Shown here: piece after piece, positions 34,756-46,764 of the stretch
Layout of the letters: every line of letters begins with the position of its first letter
Numbering within the stretch: position 1 is the first letter of the stretch
Assembly (NCBI RefSeq): GCF_001612785.1
Contig: NZ_BDBC01000010.1
Coordinates: 62,001-126,000, forward strand
Origin: Nocardia beijingensis NBRC 16342
Lineage (GTDB): Bacteria > Actinomycetota > Actinomycetes > Mycobacteriales > Mycobacteriaceae
Length of the DNA stretch: 64,000 nt
Direction of reading: 5' to 3'
Notes under the pieces: model-generated
What the model was told of the DNA's origin: nothing
The model's input: the letters and a program-made list of their open reading frames with translations, nothing else
Databases searched by the model: none
Position numbers and translations under genes: made by a program

Positions 34756-35199
34756 ATGTGCAACGATCTGACGTGGGAAGACTTGGTTCTCGAGATTTGT
34801 GATCTCGCAATCCGATACGGCGCCAACACACACCTGTCGGAAGGGCAGGTGATCTTGTCGTCGGGCACACCGCGACCATCCGATCAATCTGCGCGAAGCA
34901 TCCTCATCACTCGTTTCGACGACGAAGCAGCCCGGATCAGGACAGGGTGGGGCATCGACGGCCTCGCCGACTACACCATCGGTAACCCCGGGCAGCTTTC
35001 ACACGTGGCGAGTCTCATCGATGGGATTTGCGCTGGCGGGGCCGAAGAGCACGCCCTCCTGGATGCCGACGGTCACTGGATCGGGGTCGCGTGGCGTATT
35101 CGGAGCCCACAAGGTGGTGGGGCGACCGGCGGTGATTTCGACGGCCTGCACGCAAGAGCGATACACCGTCTGGAATCCTGGAAGGACGCTACCGGCTGA
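34756..35199 (+). CDS. Hypothetical cytoplasmic protein (147 aa)
   Basis: 147 aa starting MCNDLTWEDLVLEICDLAIR; GAGGAG lies 8 nt before ATG 34756, immediately after the secreted-protein stop, so the two are probably co-transcribed. Helix-rich N-terminus and a beta-rich middle (GQVILSSG, RSILITRFDDEAARIRTG, HWIGVAWRI). No signal peptide or membrane segment. Not recognised; a partner or immunity-type role to the secreted protein is only a guess from adjacency. Confidence 0.65.
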   Translation: MCNDLTWEDLVLEICDLAIRYGANTHLSEGQVILSSGTPRPSDQSARSILITRFDDEAARIRTGWGIDGLADYTIGNPGQLSHVASLIDGICAGGAEEHALLDADGHWIGVAWRIRSPQGGGATGGDFDGLHARAIHRLESWKDATG

Positions 35200-35370
35200 T
35201 CTCTGACAAGCAAGAAGCTGGTTGCCGTTGCGGGCGTACGAACCGCAGCGGCAGACGGGCTCTTGCGGCAGTTGGGGCACTCACATACCGCGGGCTAGCC
35301 GCATGGGTGTGAGTGGAGAGGACCGGCCGAAGATTTTCGGTGCAAAATGTCCAGCGGATTGTCCACGACA

Positions 35371-36795
35371 CTACGCAGGCAGCAACCGCGCGATGACCTC
35401 CGTCAACTGCTTGACGTTGCGGCACTCGTGCATCGTCACGCACTCCGCGTACACGTGGGCTGCGGAATCCCCTGTCGACCACGATCGAGACGGTTCGGGA
35501 TTCAGCCAGTAGGTGTGCTTCGCTCGGTCAGCAATCGTCTGCACCGCAGCGAGATTCGGGGCCGTGCGGTTGGTGCGCCCGTCACCGAGGATGAGGACGG
35601 ACGTGCGCGGCCCGAGGGCGTCGGCGTAGTTGTCGAGGAATCCTTGGAATGCCTCGCCGTAGTTCGAGCTGCCGAAGCGAGCCACCTTGGTGGAGCGGAT
35701 GATTCGGGCGGCGGTGCCGGGGGTCGGCGGTTCGCCGGGCGTGAAGAAGTGGGTGATCTCGTCGCAGGTGTCGACGAAGCCGAAGCTGCGGACCTTGCTG
35801 AATTGGTCTTGCAGGGCCTGGATCAGGTGGAGAGTGAATTCGGCGAAGCCGGTGACCGAGCCGGAGATGTCGGCGAGGACGACCAGGTCGGGGCGGCCGT
35901 GTTTGCGGGCGCGCAGCACCGGGTCGATGGGGACGCCTCCGGTGGACATGGAGCGGCGCAGGGTGCGGCGTAGATCGATCTGGCCGCGGACGGCTTTGCG
36001 GCGGCGTACGGCGAGGCGGGTGGCGAGTTTGCGGGCCAATGGGTGTACCAGGCGGCGCATTTCGGCGAGGTCCTGTTCGCGGGCGCCGAGGAAATCGATT
36101 TGGTCGGTGCTCGATTCGACGCCGCGGCGGGCGATGTATTCGGTGCCGCGCAGATGTGCGGAGCGCAGCCGGGCCTCGGTCTGGACGGCGGTGCGGAAGG
36201 CGGCGAGCCTACGGTTGGCTTCGATCGTGTGGACGGTGGTGTCGAGCTGGGAGGAACCGTCCATGCCCGCCACGACGCGATCGACGAGTTCTTCCGGGCG
36301 TAGGGCTTTCATGGTCAGGTAGGAGGACCAGCCCGCGCCGGAGGCGGTGGTGACCGGCGCGGTGGACTGCCCGGCGCCCGCGCCGCCGTAGCCGCCGAGT
36401 TCGGTCAGCGCCTGGCGGGCCAGGTCGGCGACCGACTCCGAATCGTCCTGCGCCAGTGCGGCGACGAGCCGATCACGCAGTGCTTCGATGGATTCGGGTG
36501 TCGACGGCTCGACGGGCTGCGGCTGCTGAGCGGTCAGGAAGTAGAGGTCGAAGAGTTGATCGAACACGGCGCGTTGACCATTGCGGCGCAGCAGGCAGGC
36601 GGCCATGCCGGAGCGCAGGCGATCGCGATCCTCGATTCCCAGGGCGACCATCGCCTCAGCCGCGTCGATGGTTTCACTCGGCCCCGCGTTGATGCCGTGA
36701 TCCCGCAGCAGTCCGACGAACTCGACGAGGCGATCGGTCATCGAGTCGGAGCCTCGGCGGCCCGTCTCGCCGAGGCGGCTTTCAGTGATGCTCAT
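35371..36795 (-). CDS. VWA-domain (CoxE-like) protein
   Basis: 474 aa. The C-terminal third is a von Willebrand A domain with MIDAS DISGSVTG (DxSxS), GFVDTCDEITHF, and GDGRTNRT; the N-terminal part (RLVEFVGLLRDHGINAGPSETIDA) is typical of CoxE/YehP-like partners of MoxR ATPases. Such pairs act as metal-dependent chaperones for enzyme or complex maturation. ATG 36795 (GGAG upstream) is used; ATG 36741 is possible. Downstream of the MoxR gene on the same strand. Its 3' end is duplicated in broken form at 33487 and 38674. Confidence 0.9.
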   Translation of the reverse strand: MSITESRLGETGRRGSDSMTDRLVEFVGLLRDHGINAGPSETIDAAEAMVALGIEDRDRLRSGMAACLLRRNGQRAVFDQLFDLYFLTAQQPQPVEPSTPESIEALRDRLVAALAQDDSESVADLARQALTELGGYGGAGAGQSTAPVTTASGAGWSSYLTMKALRPEELVDRVVAGMDGSSQLDTTVHTIEANRRLAAFRTAVQTEARLRSAHLRGTEYIARRGVESSTDQIDFLGAREQDLAEMRRLVHPLARKLATRLAVRRRKAVRGQIDLRRTLRRSMSTGGVPIDPVLRARKHGRPDLVVLADISGSVTGFAEFTLHLIQALQDQFSKVRSFGFVDTCDEITHFFTPGEPPTPGTAARIIRSTKVARFGSSNYGEAFQGFLDNYADALGPRTSVLILGDGRTNRTAPNLAAVQTIADRAKHTYWLNPEPSRSWSTGDSAAHVYAECVTMHECRNVKQLTEVIARLLPA

Positions 36796-37094
36796 GCTCG
36801 ACTCCGGCAACCTCGCGCCACATGCAGCACAATGATCCGCCCGGACGGTAAGCGAATGATGACCGAACGACTCTGCATCGCTGCTCTGTCGCAATGCTCG
36901 CCGTCCCGGTTGTGGCCTGCGCCGGATGTGAAATGGCGTCGCAATGCGATCCGCTGCGCCAGAGCGAATCCGCGAACGGGCGCGGCGACCTGAGCGGCGA
37001 AGAATACCGGTTCGCGGGAGCAGCCGCGCCGAGCCTCGCGGCGGATTGGGTTGCGAACGGCAGGAGTGGCGCGAGCCCGAGCGGGCGCTTCATC
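36796..37094. other. Gap between the MoxR and VWA genes
   Basis: 299 bp without a supported gene. The minus-strand frame 36782-37117 overlaps both neighbours and has no family features or ribosome-binding site. The gap is long for coupled genes of one operon, so the VWA gene may have its own promoter. Confidence 0.35.
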
Positions 37095-37979
<885 letters not shown>

Positions 37980-38226
37980 CGGTAACTAGTTTAGACCGGG
38001 CGCTTCGGCCTCAGCTCGGCGCAGGTATGCGGAAATGGCGCGGCGTCGCACGGCACGGCGCTCGCCACCGCTCGACCAGCGAGCGCAGTTCGACGAGGTG
38101 CCGGGCGCGCGTCCGGTGCGCGATCTTCAGAAGGGTGCGACGCGCTAGCCAGACGTGCGGAGTTTTGCTTCGGAGTGGTTAAAGGCTCCGAGCGCGATGA
38201 GAGGTTGAGAGGGCGGAGCAGTCACG

Positions 38227-38466
38227 TCAGGACTCGCCGGAGGTAATACGGCGCATCGATCGATCCGGCAGAACTCCGGCTCGGACGAGTTCCTCGTATA
38301 TACGCTGCTGTTCGTCGTCGAGATTCGAGTACAGCATGTCGTAGGCCAGATCTTCCTCGGCGAGCACCGCGACCGGATCCCAGTCGTCACCGAGCGCCGC
38401 GACGACGGCGCTGCGTCGTCGTACTTCGTCCAAGGTGAGGTCGTAGGCGAAATTGTGGTCGGCCAT
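38227..38466 (-). CDS. DUF6400-family small protein
   Basis: 79 aa: MADHNFAYDLTLDEVRRRS, then AALGDDWDPVAVLAEEDLAY and DEQQRIYEELVRAGVLPDR, the pattern of DUF6400, acidic helical proteins sometimes found near biosynthetic or regulatory genes. ATG 38466 has GGAG 9 nt upstream. Function unknown. It stands alone, between the MoxR gene and ilvC. Confidence 0.82.
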   Translation of the reverse strand: MADHNFAYDLTLDEVRRRSAVVAALGDDWDPVAVLAEEDLAYDMLYSNLDDEQQRIYEELVRAGVLPDRSMRRITSGES

Positions 38467-38850
38467 TCGGGTATCTCCAGCGAGTTTCCTGCAACGAATT
38501 GACGACCATGACCCAACCGCGCCTTCGCGGGCAATGACCCGCGTCACGTTCCAGGGTTGCCTTTCGTCACAGTTGCCCACCGTGCGCGGCCTGGACCTCG
38601 GCAGAAAGAGGGCCGATTACCGGCTTCGCTTCCCCTCGCCGATCGAAATGACGCTGAGATAGAGCATTCGCGACACTGCGCAGGCAGTGACCTCGAGGTC
38701 GTAGCACTCGTGCGTCGTCACGCATTCCGCATTGATGAGTTGTCCCGGTTATCGGCGCGAACTTAGGGCCCTGAGCGGGCAAAAACGTTCCGGCAATTGG
38801 CATTTCACGAACTGCGGATCTGCCGTGTCCAGGAAGTCCGTGAAGACGCC
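38467..38850. other. Gene-free stretch with a third VWA-gene remnant
   Basis: No gene seen. At 38674-38731 the sequence keeps GCAGGCAG ... TGACCTC and then GCACTCGTGCGTCGTCACGC followed by ATTCCGC, matching 35374-35448 with deletions and two substitutions in the best 27 nt. It is a short third copy of the VWA-gene end. Confidence 0.6.
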
Positions 38851-38882
38851 GGTGGCCCGCTCCAGAACCGGAGCGGGCCACC
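38851..38882 (-). terminator. Terminator of the ilvBNC operon
   Basis: A perfect 13-bp stem, GGTGGCCCGCTCC (38851-38863) with GGAGCGGGCCACC (38870-38882), loop of 6 nt, 19 nt beyond the ilvC stop on the minus strand. Confidence 0.85.
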
Positions 38883-38901
38883 GCGCGAATCGGCCCAAGT
38901 A

Positions 38902-40047
<1,146 letters not shown>

Positions 40048-40130
40048 CGGCACGCCAACCGTCGATCGCAGAAAGACTAGCGTGTGGCCGCCGCCGGGCG
40101 GTCGGCCCCATCGGTGTGCCGCTGCTCAGC

Positions 40131-40634
40131 TCATCGGGTGGCGGTGATGGATTTCGGCCCGCGCCCCACCGCGACGACACCGGACTGCACGATCTCCCGG
40201 ATGCCGTACGGTTCGAGCATCCGCAGCAGCGCGTCGAGCTTGGACCGGGTTCCGGTCGCCTCGACGGTGAGCGCGTCCGGCGACACGTCGATGACCTTCG
40301 CGCGGAACAGGCCGACGGCCTCGATCACCTGGGTCCGCACACTGGCGTCGGCGCGCACCTTCACCAGGATCAGTTCGCGGGCCACCGAACTGTCGGCGTC
40401 CTGCTCCACGATCTTGATGACGTTCACCAGCTTGTTGAGCTGCTTGGTGACCTGCTCCAGCGGCAGGTCCTCGACGGTGACGACGATGGTCATGCGCGAG
40501 ATCTCCGGCAGCTCGGTGCCACCGACCGCCAGCGACTCGATGTTGAAGCCGCGGCGGGAGAACAGCGCCGCGACCCGTGCCAGCACGCCCGGCTTGTCCT
40601 CGACGAGAACGCTGAGGGTATGCGTGGTACTCAT
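40131..40634 (-). CDS. ilvN: Acetolactate synthase small (regulatory) subunit
   Basis: 167 aa. N-terminal ACT domain ([28 protein letters not shown]) binds valine for feedback inhibition; the C-terminal ACT-like domain follows ([18 protein letters not shown]). ATG 40634 overlaps the ilvB stop (ATGA, 40631-40634), so the two subunits are translationally coupled. Confidence 0.97.
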   Translation of the reverse strand: MSTTHTLSVLVEDKPGVLARVAALFSRRGFNIESLAVGGTELPEISRMTIVVTVEDLPLEQVTKQLNKLVNVIKIVEQDADSSVARELILVKVRADASVRTQVIEAVGLFRAKVIDVSPDALTVEATGTRSKLDALLRMLEPYGIREIVQSGVVAVGRGPKSITATR

Positions 40635-42565
40635 CCGTTGTTCACCTTGTTCTGATCTTGCGACATCGCCGTGTGGATGACGGCGGGCTCGGCGGCCTGC
40701 TCGTCGTCGTCGAACAGCGGGCGGATGCCGCGAGCGGCCATGATCTCGTCGTTGCTGGTGCCCGCGGCGACCATCGGCCACACCTGGGCGTCCTTGCCGA
40801 CGATGAAGTCGATCACCACGGGACGGTCGTTGATGGACTGCGCCTCGCGGATCGCGGCCTCCACGTCCTCCTCACGCTCCACCCGGATGCCGTGGCAGCC
40901 GAGGGCTTCGGCGAGTTTCACGAAGTCGGGGATGCGCAGGGTGTGCGTGCCGAGATCGGTGTTGGAGTAGCGCTCCTGGTAGAACAGCGTCTGCCACTGG
41001 CGAACCATGCCGAGGTTGCCGTTGTTGATCAGCGCGACCTTGATCGGGACGCCCTCGACGGCGCAGGTGGCCAGTTCCTGGTTGGTCATCTGGAAGCAGC
41101 CGTCACCGTCGACCGCCCACACCTCTTTGTCCGGCGCGCCCATCTTGGCGCCCATGGCCGCGGGGACGGCGTAGCCCATGGTGCCGAGACCACCGGAGTT
41201 CAGCCAGGTGCGCGGCTTCTCGTACTTGATGAACTGGGCGGCCCACATCTGGTGCTGGCCGACGCCGGCGCAGTAGATCGCGTCGGGTCCGGCCAGGCGG
41301 CCGAGCGCCTCGATGACGAACTCCGGCGACAGCGAGCCGTCGGCGGGCGGGGTCCAGCCCAGCGGGTAGGCGTCACGCACGCCGTCGAGGTAGGTCCACC
41401 AGTCGGTCAGGTGCAGCGGCAGCGCGTCGCTCGCCGACGGGTCGGCCTTCAGGGTCTCGATGAGCTCGACGATCACCTCGCGGCAGTCGCCCACGATCGG
41501 GACGTCGGCGTGGCGGTTCTTGCCGATCTCGGCCGGGTCGATGTCGGCGTGGATGACCTTGGCGCCGGGCGCGAAGGAGTCCAGCTGCCCGGTGACGCGG
41601 TCATCGAACCGCGCGCCGAGGGTGATCAGCAGGTCGGACCGCTGCAAGGCGGCGACCGCGCCGACGGTGCCGTGCATGCCGGGCATGCCCATGTTCAGGC
41701 GGTGGCTGTCGGGGAACGCGCCGCGCGCCATCAGCGTGGTGACCACGGGAATGCCGGTCAGCTCGGCCAGCTGCAGCAGCTCGGCCGAGGCGTCGGCCTT
41801 GATCACGCCGCCGCCGACGTAGAGGACGGGGGCCTTGGCTTCCATGATCATCCGCGCCGCCTCGCGCACCTGCTTGCCGTGCGGCTTGGTGACCGGGCGG
41901 TAGCCGGGCAGCCGCATCTCCGGCGGCCAGGTGAAGGTGGTCTGCGCCTGCAGCACGTCCTTCGGGATGTCGACCAGCACCGCGCCGGGACGGCCGGACG
42001 CGGCGAGGTAGAACGCCTCCGCGATGATGCGCGGGATGTCGACGCCGTCGGTGATCAGGAAGTTGTGCTTGGTGATCGGCATGGTGATGCCGGAGATGTC
42101 GGCTTCCTGGAACGCGTCGGTGCCGATCAGGCCGCGGCCGACCTGGCCGGTGATGGCCACGATCGGGACCGAGTCCATCTGCGCGTCGGCGATCGGGGTG
42201 ACCAGGTTGGTCGCACCGGGGCCGGATGTGGCCATACACACACCGACCTTGCCGGTGGCCTGGGCGTAACCGGTGGCGGCGTGACCCGCGCCCTGCTCGT
42301 GGCGGACGAGCACGTGGCGCACTTTGGTCGAGTCGAAAAGCGGGTCGTAGACGGGGAGAATCGCGCCACCCGGAATGCCGAATACGGTGTCGACGCCGAG
42401 CTCCTCGAGCGAACGGACGACCGACTGCGCGCCGGTGACCCGCTCGGGCGGGAGCTGGCGGCGGTTGGCCGCGGACGTCGCGTTGGCAGCGGGCGTGGCC
42501 TGCTGATTCGCCGAAGGCGCTGGCCTACGGGCCGAAGGCCCTGGCCGTGCGGTAGGTGCGCTCAC
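40631..42565 (-). CDS. ilvB: Acetolactate synthase catalytic subunit
   Basis: 644 aa. ThDP-, FAD- and Mg-dependent synthesis of acetolactate or acetohydroxybutyrate. Catalytic Glu in [16 protein letters not shown] near residue 90; FAD domain with [21 protein letters not shown]; ThDP motif [17 protein letters not shown] ... INNGNLG. The N-terminal roughly 40 residues are Ala/Pro-rich and not conserved. GTG 42565 follows AAGGA. First structural gene of ilvBNC, downstream of a leader peptide and attenuator. Confidence 0.97.
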   Translation of the reverse strand: MSAPTARPGPSARRPAPSANQQATPAANATSAANRRQLPPERVTGAQSVVRSLEELGVDTVFGIPGGAILPVYDPLFDSTKVRHVLVRHEQGAGHAATGYAQATGKVGVCMATSGPGATNLVTPIADAQMDSVPIVAITGQVGRGLIGTDAFQEADISGITMPITKHNFLITDGVDIPRIIAEAFYLAASGRPGAVLVDIPKDVLQAQTTFTWPPEMRLPGYRPVTKPHGKQVREAARMIMEAKAPVLYVGGGVIKADASAELLQLAELTGIPVVTTLMARGAFPDSHRLNMGMPGMHGTVGAVAALQRSDLLITLGARFDDRVTGQLDSFAPGAKVIHADIDPAEIGKNRHADVPIVGDCREVIVELIETLKADPSASDALPLHLTDWWTYLDGVRDAYPLGWTPPADGSLSPEFVIEALGRLAGPDAIYCAGVGQHQMWAAQFIKYEKPRTWLNSGGLGTMGYAVPAAMGAKMGAPDKEVWAVDGDGCFQMTNQELATCAVEGVPIKVALINNGNLGMVRQWQTLFYQERYSNTDLGTHTLRIPDFVKLAEALGCHGIRVEREEDVEAAIREAQSINDRPVVIDFIVGKDAQVWPMVAAGTSNDEIMAARGIRPLFDDDEQAAEPAVIHTAMSQDQNKVNNG

Positions 42566-42656
42566 CGTCTTCGTTCCTTACTGGTTGTGGTTCCGACCCC
42601 GGATGTTGTGCCAGCGGTGTCTTGCGCTTCGCCATGCCGGACATTAGTCCGAACAT

Positions 42657-42691
42657 AAAAAAGCCCCCGACAGCGCAAGGCTGATCGAGGG
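42657..42691 (-). terminator. ilvB attenuator (intrinsic terminator in the leader)
   Basis: On the minus strand CCCTCGA-T-CAGC (42691-42680) pairs with GCTG-TCGGGGG (42674-42664), loop CTTGC, one bulged T and one U-G pair, directly followed by CTTTTTT. It lies 48 nt after the leader-peptide stop and about 90 nt before ilvB, the place of a transcription attenuator. Confidence 0.9.
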
Positions 42692-42738
42692 TGGCGCGTC
42701 GCAACGCGAGCTGACGTATTCGACTCAGTGTGTCAGGC

Positions 42739-42792
42739 TCAACGCTGGACGCGCCGGCCGATTACGAGCAACTCGTTTCGATTCACGCGCAC
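42739..42792 (-). CDS. ilvB leader peptide (17 aa, with Leu-Leu-Val-Ile control codons)
   Basis: GTG 42792 to TGA 42739-42741 encodes MRVNRNELLVIGRRVQR, containing the run Leu-Leu-Val-Ile, the end products of the pathway. Its LVIGRRV part resembles known actinobacterial ilvB leader peptides (LVLGKRV type). The promoter at 42794-42823 places the transcript start at or next to the GTG, so it is probably leaderless. Ribosome stalling at ELLVI would favour antitermination of the hairpin downstream. Confidence 0.85.
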   Translation of the reverse strand: MRVNRNELLVIGRRVQR

Positions 42793-42793
42793 G

Positions 42794-42823
42794 ACGTTAA
42801 GCGGGTGTGAACCGAAGAGTCAA
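42794..42823 (-). promoter_or_regulatory. ilvBNC promoter
   Basis: On the minus strand TTGACT (42823-42818) and TAACGT (42799-42794) are separated by 18 nt, a good SigA-type promoter. The start point predicted about 1-7 nt downstream coincides with the leader-peptide GTG at 42792. Confidence 0.8.
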
Positions 42824-42901
42824 ACAGATGACCCCGTGTGTCCCATTATGTGGGACAGTGCGGTTGCTTGTGTCCGTTCATCAGGATGCGAGGATGGTGG
42901 T

Positions 42902-43501
42902 GTGTCATCACCGCATCAGTCCGTGCCACCGTCTGAATCGTCCCACACGCCCGCGGCGACAACCGATACGGGTGGCGTCTCAGAGGCCCGTGTGATCCGC
43001 ATCCCACGGCTGGCCTTCCTGGGCGTGTTCATCCTGCTGATGTGCGTGTTCTTCCCCTTCGTCGGCTGGCCAGCCGGACTGTGGTGGCTGCTGCTGATCC
43101 CCGTCGCGGTGCTGGCGTGGGTACTGCGGACGCAGACCACCGTCTCGGACGCGGGACTGGACCTGCGGACGCTGTTCGGCTCGCGCCACCTGGACTGGGC
43201 GCAGCTGAAGGGTGTGCGCATCCCGAAGCGTGGATACGTGCGGGCCGACCTCACCGATGGCACCGAGGTGAAGTTGCCCGCGGTGAGCTACGACCGGTTG
43301 CGCGATCTGGCGGCGTTCTCCGGCGGACGGATTCCGGACCCGTTCGCGGAGCCTCGGGAACCCGCGACGGAAGAGGCCCCCGCCGAACCCGCGGACGGGA
43401 GTGACCGACCCTCGAACGCGAAAGGCGACCCGGCGACCAACGGGTTGGCGAAGTCCGGCGAGAACGCCGACGAAGACACGCCACGCGACAGCGCGACCTA
43501 G
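42902..43501 (+). CDS. PH-domain membrane-anchored protein (Rv3004/Cfp6-like)
   Basis: 199 aa. A short N-terminal tail, two membrane segments (LAFLGVFILLMCVFFPFVGW and GLWWLLLIPVAVLAWVL), then a bacterial PH-like domain (TTVSDAGLDLRTLFGSRHLDWAQLKGVRIPKRGYVRADLTDG) and an acidic Pro/Ala/Glu tail. The corresponding M. tuberculosis gene is cfp6 (low-molecular-weight antigen 6), function unknown. GTG 42902 is used; upstream frame continues without homology. Divergent from ilvB as in mycobacteria. Confidence 0.87.
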   Translation: MSSPHQSVPPSESSHTPAATTDTGGVSEARVIRIPRLAFLGVFILLMCVFFPFVGWPAGLWWLLLIPVAVLAWVLRTQTTVSDAGLDLRTLFGSRHLDWAQLKGVRIPKRGYVRADLTDGTEVKLPAVSYDRLRDLAAFSGGRIPDPFAEPREPATEEAPAEPADGSDRPSNAKGDPATNGLAKSGENADEDTPRDSAT

Positions 43502-43850
43502 CAGTCGGCAATCCGGCGACCATCGGGCCGCAAGGACGGCGAACTCCCTGGCCCGCCCGGTCCGAGCGCCGACGCGGAACATTCGCCATCGTTGGGAGGT
43601 TACGGTCGAGTGATGGGATGATTTCCCCGGAGCAGTGATCCTCCGTCCAGTCCCACTCGACGTTCCGGCACCTCCGGCGTCACCGTCGTCGCACGCGACA
43701 CCACGCACCGGCGACACACCCGACCCGGCCGACCGCGATGGGACGCCACACCACCGGTCGGTGTGCACGCCCACCGGGAGTAACGTGGTGCTCCGCCGAG
43801 CACGCTCCGCGCCCGTCGCACGTCAGCCCCCGCGACCCGAGGACATCGAA
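43502..43850. other. Region upstream of ilvD
   Basis: 349 bp without a separate gene. The ilvD frame is open upstream to a GTG at 43635, but that extension is Pro/Arg/Thr-rich and unlike any IlvD, so it is read as untranslated. No leader peptide or attenuator like that of ilvB was found. Confidence 0.4.
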
Positions 43851-45692
43851 ATGCCACCGCTTCGTTCACGAACCACGACCATCGGCCGCAATGCCGCAGG
43901 CGCACGCGCACTCTGGCGCGCCACCGGCATGACCGACACCGATTTCGGCAAGCCGATCGTCGCCATCGCGAACTCCTACACGCAGTTCGTTCCCGGCCAC
44001 GTGCACCTGAAGAACGTCGGCGACATCGTGGCCGACGCGGTGCGCGCCGCCGGTGGCGTGCCGCGCGAATTCCACACCATCGCCGTCGACGACGGCATCG
44101 CGATGGGCCACGGCGGCATGCTCTACTCGCTGCCGTCGCGCGAGATCATCGCCGACTCCGTGGAGTACATGGTGAACGCGCACACCGCCGACGCCCTGGT
44201 GTGTATCTCCAACTGCGACAAGATCACCCCGGGCATGCTCAACGCGGCCATGCGGCTGAACATTCCGACGGTGTTCGTCTCCGGCGGGCCGATGGAGGCG
44301 GGCAAGGCCGTCGTCGTCGGCGGGGTCGCCCAAGCGCCGACCGACCTGATCACCGCGATCTCCGCGAGCGCGAATCAAGCGGTGTCGGAGGAGGGTTTGT
44401 CCGAGGTCGAGCGGTCGGCGTGCCCGACCTGCGGTTCCTGCTCGGGCATGTTCACCGCGAATTCGATGAACTGCCTCACCGAGGCGCTGGGTCTCGCGCT
44501 GCCCGGCAACGGCTCCACCCTCGCCACGCACGCCGCGCGCCGGGCGCTGTTCGAGCGCGCGGGCACCGTGGTGGTGGACATCGCCAACCGCTGGTACCGC
44601 GAGGACGACGCGTCCGTGCTGCCGCGCAACGTCGCCGATGCCAAGGCTTTCCGCAACGCGATGGCGCTGGACGTGGCGATGGGCGGTTCGACCAACACCG
44701 TGCTGCACACGCTGGCCGCCGCGCAGGAAGGCGAGATCGACTTCGATCTGCACACCATCGAGGAGATCAGCCGCCGGGTGCCGACGCTGTCGAAGGTGTC
44801 GCCCAACTCCGATTACCACATGGAGGACGTGCACCGCGCGGGCGGCATCCCCGCGATCCTCGGCGAGCTGCGCCGGGCCGGCCTGCTGGAGACCGACGTG
44901 ACCACGGTGCACAGCGCGAGCTTCGACGAGTGGCTCGACACCTGGGACATCCGCTCCGGCAAGGCCTCTCAGGAAGCCATCGAACTGTTCCACGCCGCAC
45001 CTGGCGGGGTGCGCACCACCGAGCCGTTCTCCACCGACAACCGCTGGTCGTCGCTGGACACCGACGCGGAGGGCGGCTGCATCCGCGACCTCGAGCACGC
45101 CTACACCAAGGAAGGCGGCCTGGTCGTGCTGCGCGGCAACATCGCGCCCGACGGCGCGGTGCTCAAGACCGCGGGCATCGATGAGGAGCTGTTCTCCTTC
45201 CAGGGCCCGGCCGTGGTGGTGGAGTCGCAGGAGGAGGCCGTGTCGGTCATCCTCGGCAAGAAGATCAAGGCGGGCGACGTCATCGTGGTCCGTTACGAAG
45301 GCCCCGCGGGCGGCCCCGGCATGCAGGAGATGCTGCACCCCACCGCGTTCCTGAAGGGCTCCGGGCTCGGCAAGGAATGCGCGCTGATCACCGACGGCCG
45401 CTTCTCCGGCGGCACCTCGGGCCTGTCGATCGGGCACATCTCGCCGGAGGCGGCCAGCGGCGGTGTCATCGGCCTGGTCGAGAACGGCGACCAGATCCGG
45501 ATCGACGTGACCAGCCGGACGCTCGAGGTGCTCGTCGACGACGCCGTGCTCGCCGAGCGCCGCGCGAAGATGGAGGCGTCCGAACGGCCGTGGCAGCCGG
45601 TCAACCGGGACCGCCCGGTGACGACGGCGCTGCGGGCGTACGCGGCCATGGCGACCTCGGCGGACAAGGGCGCGGTCCGGCACGTGCCGTAA
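43851..45692 (+). CDS. ilvD: Dihydroxy-acid dehydratase
   Basis: 613 aa, the long E. coli-like form ([25 protein letters not shown]). It dehydrates dihydroxy acids to the keto-acid precursors of Val, Ile and Leu. Fe-S ligand Cys are seen in [12 protein letters not shown] and [39 protein letters not shown] is the conserved C-terminal block. ATG 43851 has GAGGA 7 nt upstream. Monocistronic, ending at a strong bidirectional terminator. M. tuberculosis keeps its ilvD elsewhere. Confidence 0.96.
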   Translation: MPPLRSRTTTIGRNAAGARALWRATGMTDTDFGKPIVAIANSYTQFVPGHVHLKNVGDIVADAVRAAGGVPREFHTIAVDDGIAMGHGGMLYSLPSREIIADSVEYMVNAHTADALVCISNCDKITPGMLNAAMRLNIPTVFVSGGPMEAGKAVVVGGVAQAPTDLITAISASANQAVSEEGLSEVERSACPTCGSCSGMFTANSMNCLTEALGLALPGNGSTLATHAARRALFERAGTVVVDIANRWYREDDASVLPRNVADAKAFRNAMALDVAMGGSTNTVLHTLAAAQEGEIDFDLHTIEEISRRVPTLSKVSPNSDYHMEDVHRAGGIPAILGELRRAGLLETDVTTVHSASFDEWLDTWDIRSGKASQEAIELFHAAPGGVRTTEPFSTDNRWSSLDTDAEGGCIRDLEHAYTKEGGLVVLRGNIAPDGAVLKTAGIDEELFSFQGPAVVVESQEEAVSVILGKKIKAGDVIVVRYEGPAGGPGMQEMLHPTAFLKGSGLGKECALITDGRFSGGTSGLSIGHISPEAASGGVIGLVENGDQIRIDVTSRTLEVLVDDAVLAERRAKMEASERPWQPVNRDRPVTTALRAYAAMATSADKGAVRHVP

Positions 45693-45710
45693 GCCCCACC
45701 CTGTCGACGA

Positions 45711-45751
45711 CGAAGGCCCCTTCCTCCCGGTGCGGGAGGAAGGGGCCTTCG
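45711..45751. terminator. Bidirectional terminator between ilvD and the DoxX gene
   Basis: A perfect 18-bp stem, CGAAGGCCCCTTCCTCCC (45711-45728) with GGGAGGAAGGGGCCTTCG (45734-45751), loop 5 nt, between two convergent genes. Confidence 0.93.
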
Positions 45752-45763
45752 GTTCGGCTGGAT

Positions 45764-46645
45764 TCAGTCGAAGGGACCGATGCCCGTCAGCGGGTTGCCG
45801 CCGTGCAGGTACCAATACGCGCCGACCGCGGCGGCCACGGCCAGCAGCAGGATGACGAACGAGCCCGCCGCGGGGCGGATGGCCCAGCCGCGGTTGCGAT
45901 CGAAGGACAGGCGACCGGGACCGGTCAGGATGATGACGGCCGAGACGCCCGCGAGGACGCTTTCGTATTCCACCGCTCCCGGCCCGGCTTTGTACTGGAA
46001 CCCGGGGGCCATGCCCTGTTTCCAAGCCCAGGCATCCAGGATGACCGCGAGCACCGCGCCCGCCGCCAACGGCGTGAACAGACCGAGGATCAGCAGCGCG
46101 CCGCCGCCGACCTCGCCCGCGGTGACCAGCATGGCGGACACGCTCGGGTGATCCCAGCCGCCGCGCTCCATCATGTCGCGGGTGCCGTCCAGGCCGGGGC
46201 CGTGGAACCAGCCGGTCAGCTTCTGCAGGCCGTGGTAGAGGAAGGTCGCGCCGATCACCAGCCGTAGCAGCAGCAATCCGAGATCGAGCGTGCCGCGGCG
46301 GACCTCGCCGTTGCGGCGGCGCAGGCGCGCGGTGTCGCTCGGCGGGGCCGGGGCGGGCGGGATGCTGGCGTAGTCGTAGGTCGGCGCCGCCGTCGCACCA
46401 GCCGGGGTCTTGCTCGCGCCGGTGGTCGGAACGTCCGGCTCCAGCCCGAGTTCTTCCTCGGTGCGCGGGACGTCCTTGGACAGTTGCGGCCGCTGGGCCG
46501 GATCGACCCGCTCGAACTGCTCGGTCGGCGAGTCGTACGGGCTGGTCACTCCCCGGCCGGTGGACGACACCGCCGCCTGCTCGGCCGTGGTGGGAGTGGC
46601 GTCCCCGGCCTTCGGTTCGGGCGTGTCTTTCGGCTTGTCGGTCAC
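45764..46645 (-). CDS. DoxX-family membrane protein (Rv3005c-like)
   Basis: 293 aa. The first roughly 120 residues are polar and disordered (Pro/Thr/Ala-rich); then four membrane segments of DoxX type (LLLLRLVIGATFLYHGLQKLTGWF, VTAGEVGGGALLILGLFTPL). In M. tuberculosis the homologue Rv3005c was reported to act in a membrane oxidoreductase complex with SodA and SseA, suggesting oxidative-stress defence. GTG 46645 is favoured: TAGGGT 7 nt upstream suits a leaderless start; the ATG at 46666 is less likely. Confidence 0.9.
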   Translation of the reverse strand: MTDKPKDTPEPKAGDATPTTAEQAAVSSTGRGVTSPYDSPTEQFERVDPAQRPQLSKDVPRTEEELGLEPDVPTTGASKTPAGATAAPTYDYASIPPAPAPPSDTARLRRRNGEVRRGTLDLGLLLLRLVIGATFLYHGLQKLTGWFHGPGLDGTRDMMERGGWDHPSVSAMLVTAGEVGGGALLILGLFTPLAAGAVLAVILDAWAWKQGMAPGFQYKAGPGAVEYESVLAGVSAVIILTGPGRLSFDRNRGWAIRPAAGSFVILLLAVAAAVGAYWYLHGGNPLTGIGPFD

Positions 46646-46764
46646 GGCCAATACCCTATGCCGCACCGCACCGGCGCGGGCAAGTACGGCGCGGCGTGTC
46701 AGTGCGCGGGCGACACCCCCACCCGGAAGGGCGCGGGCGACGGAATTTCCGTAACGTCTGGGCT

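Noticed and set aside
36456..36993. Plus-strand frames over the VWA gene
   Set aside because: They are antisense to a well-supported gene and have no motifs.
43635..43850. N-terminal extension of IlvD by 72 residues
   Set aside because: Pro/Arg-rich and unlike IlvD; ATG 43851 has a ribosome-binding site and the conserved start.
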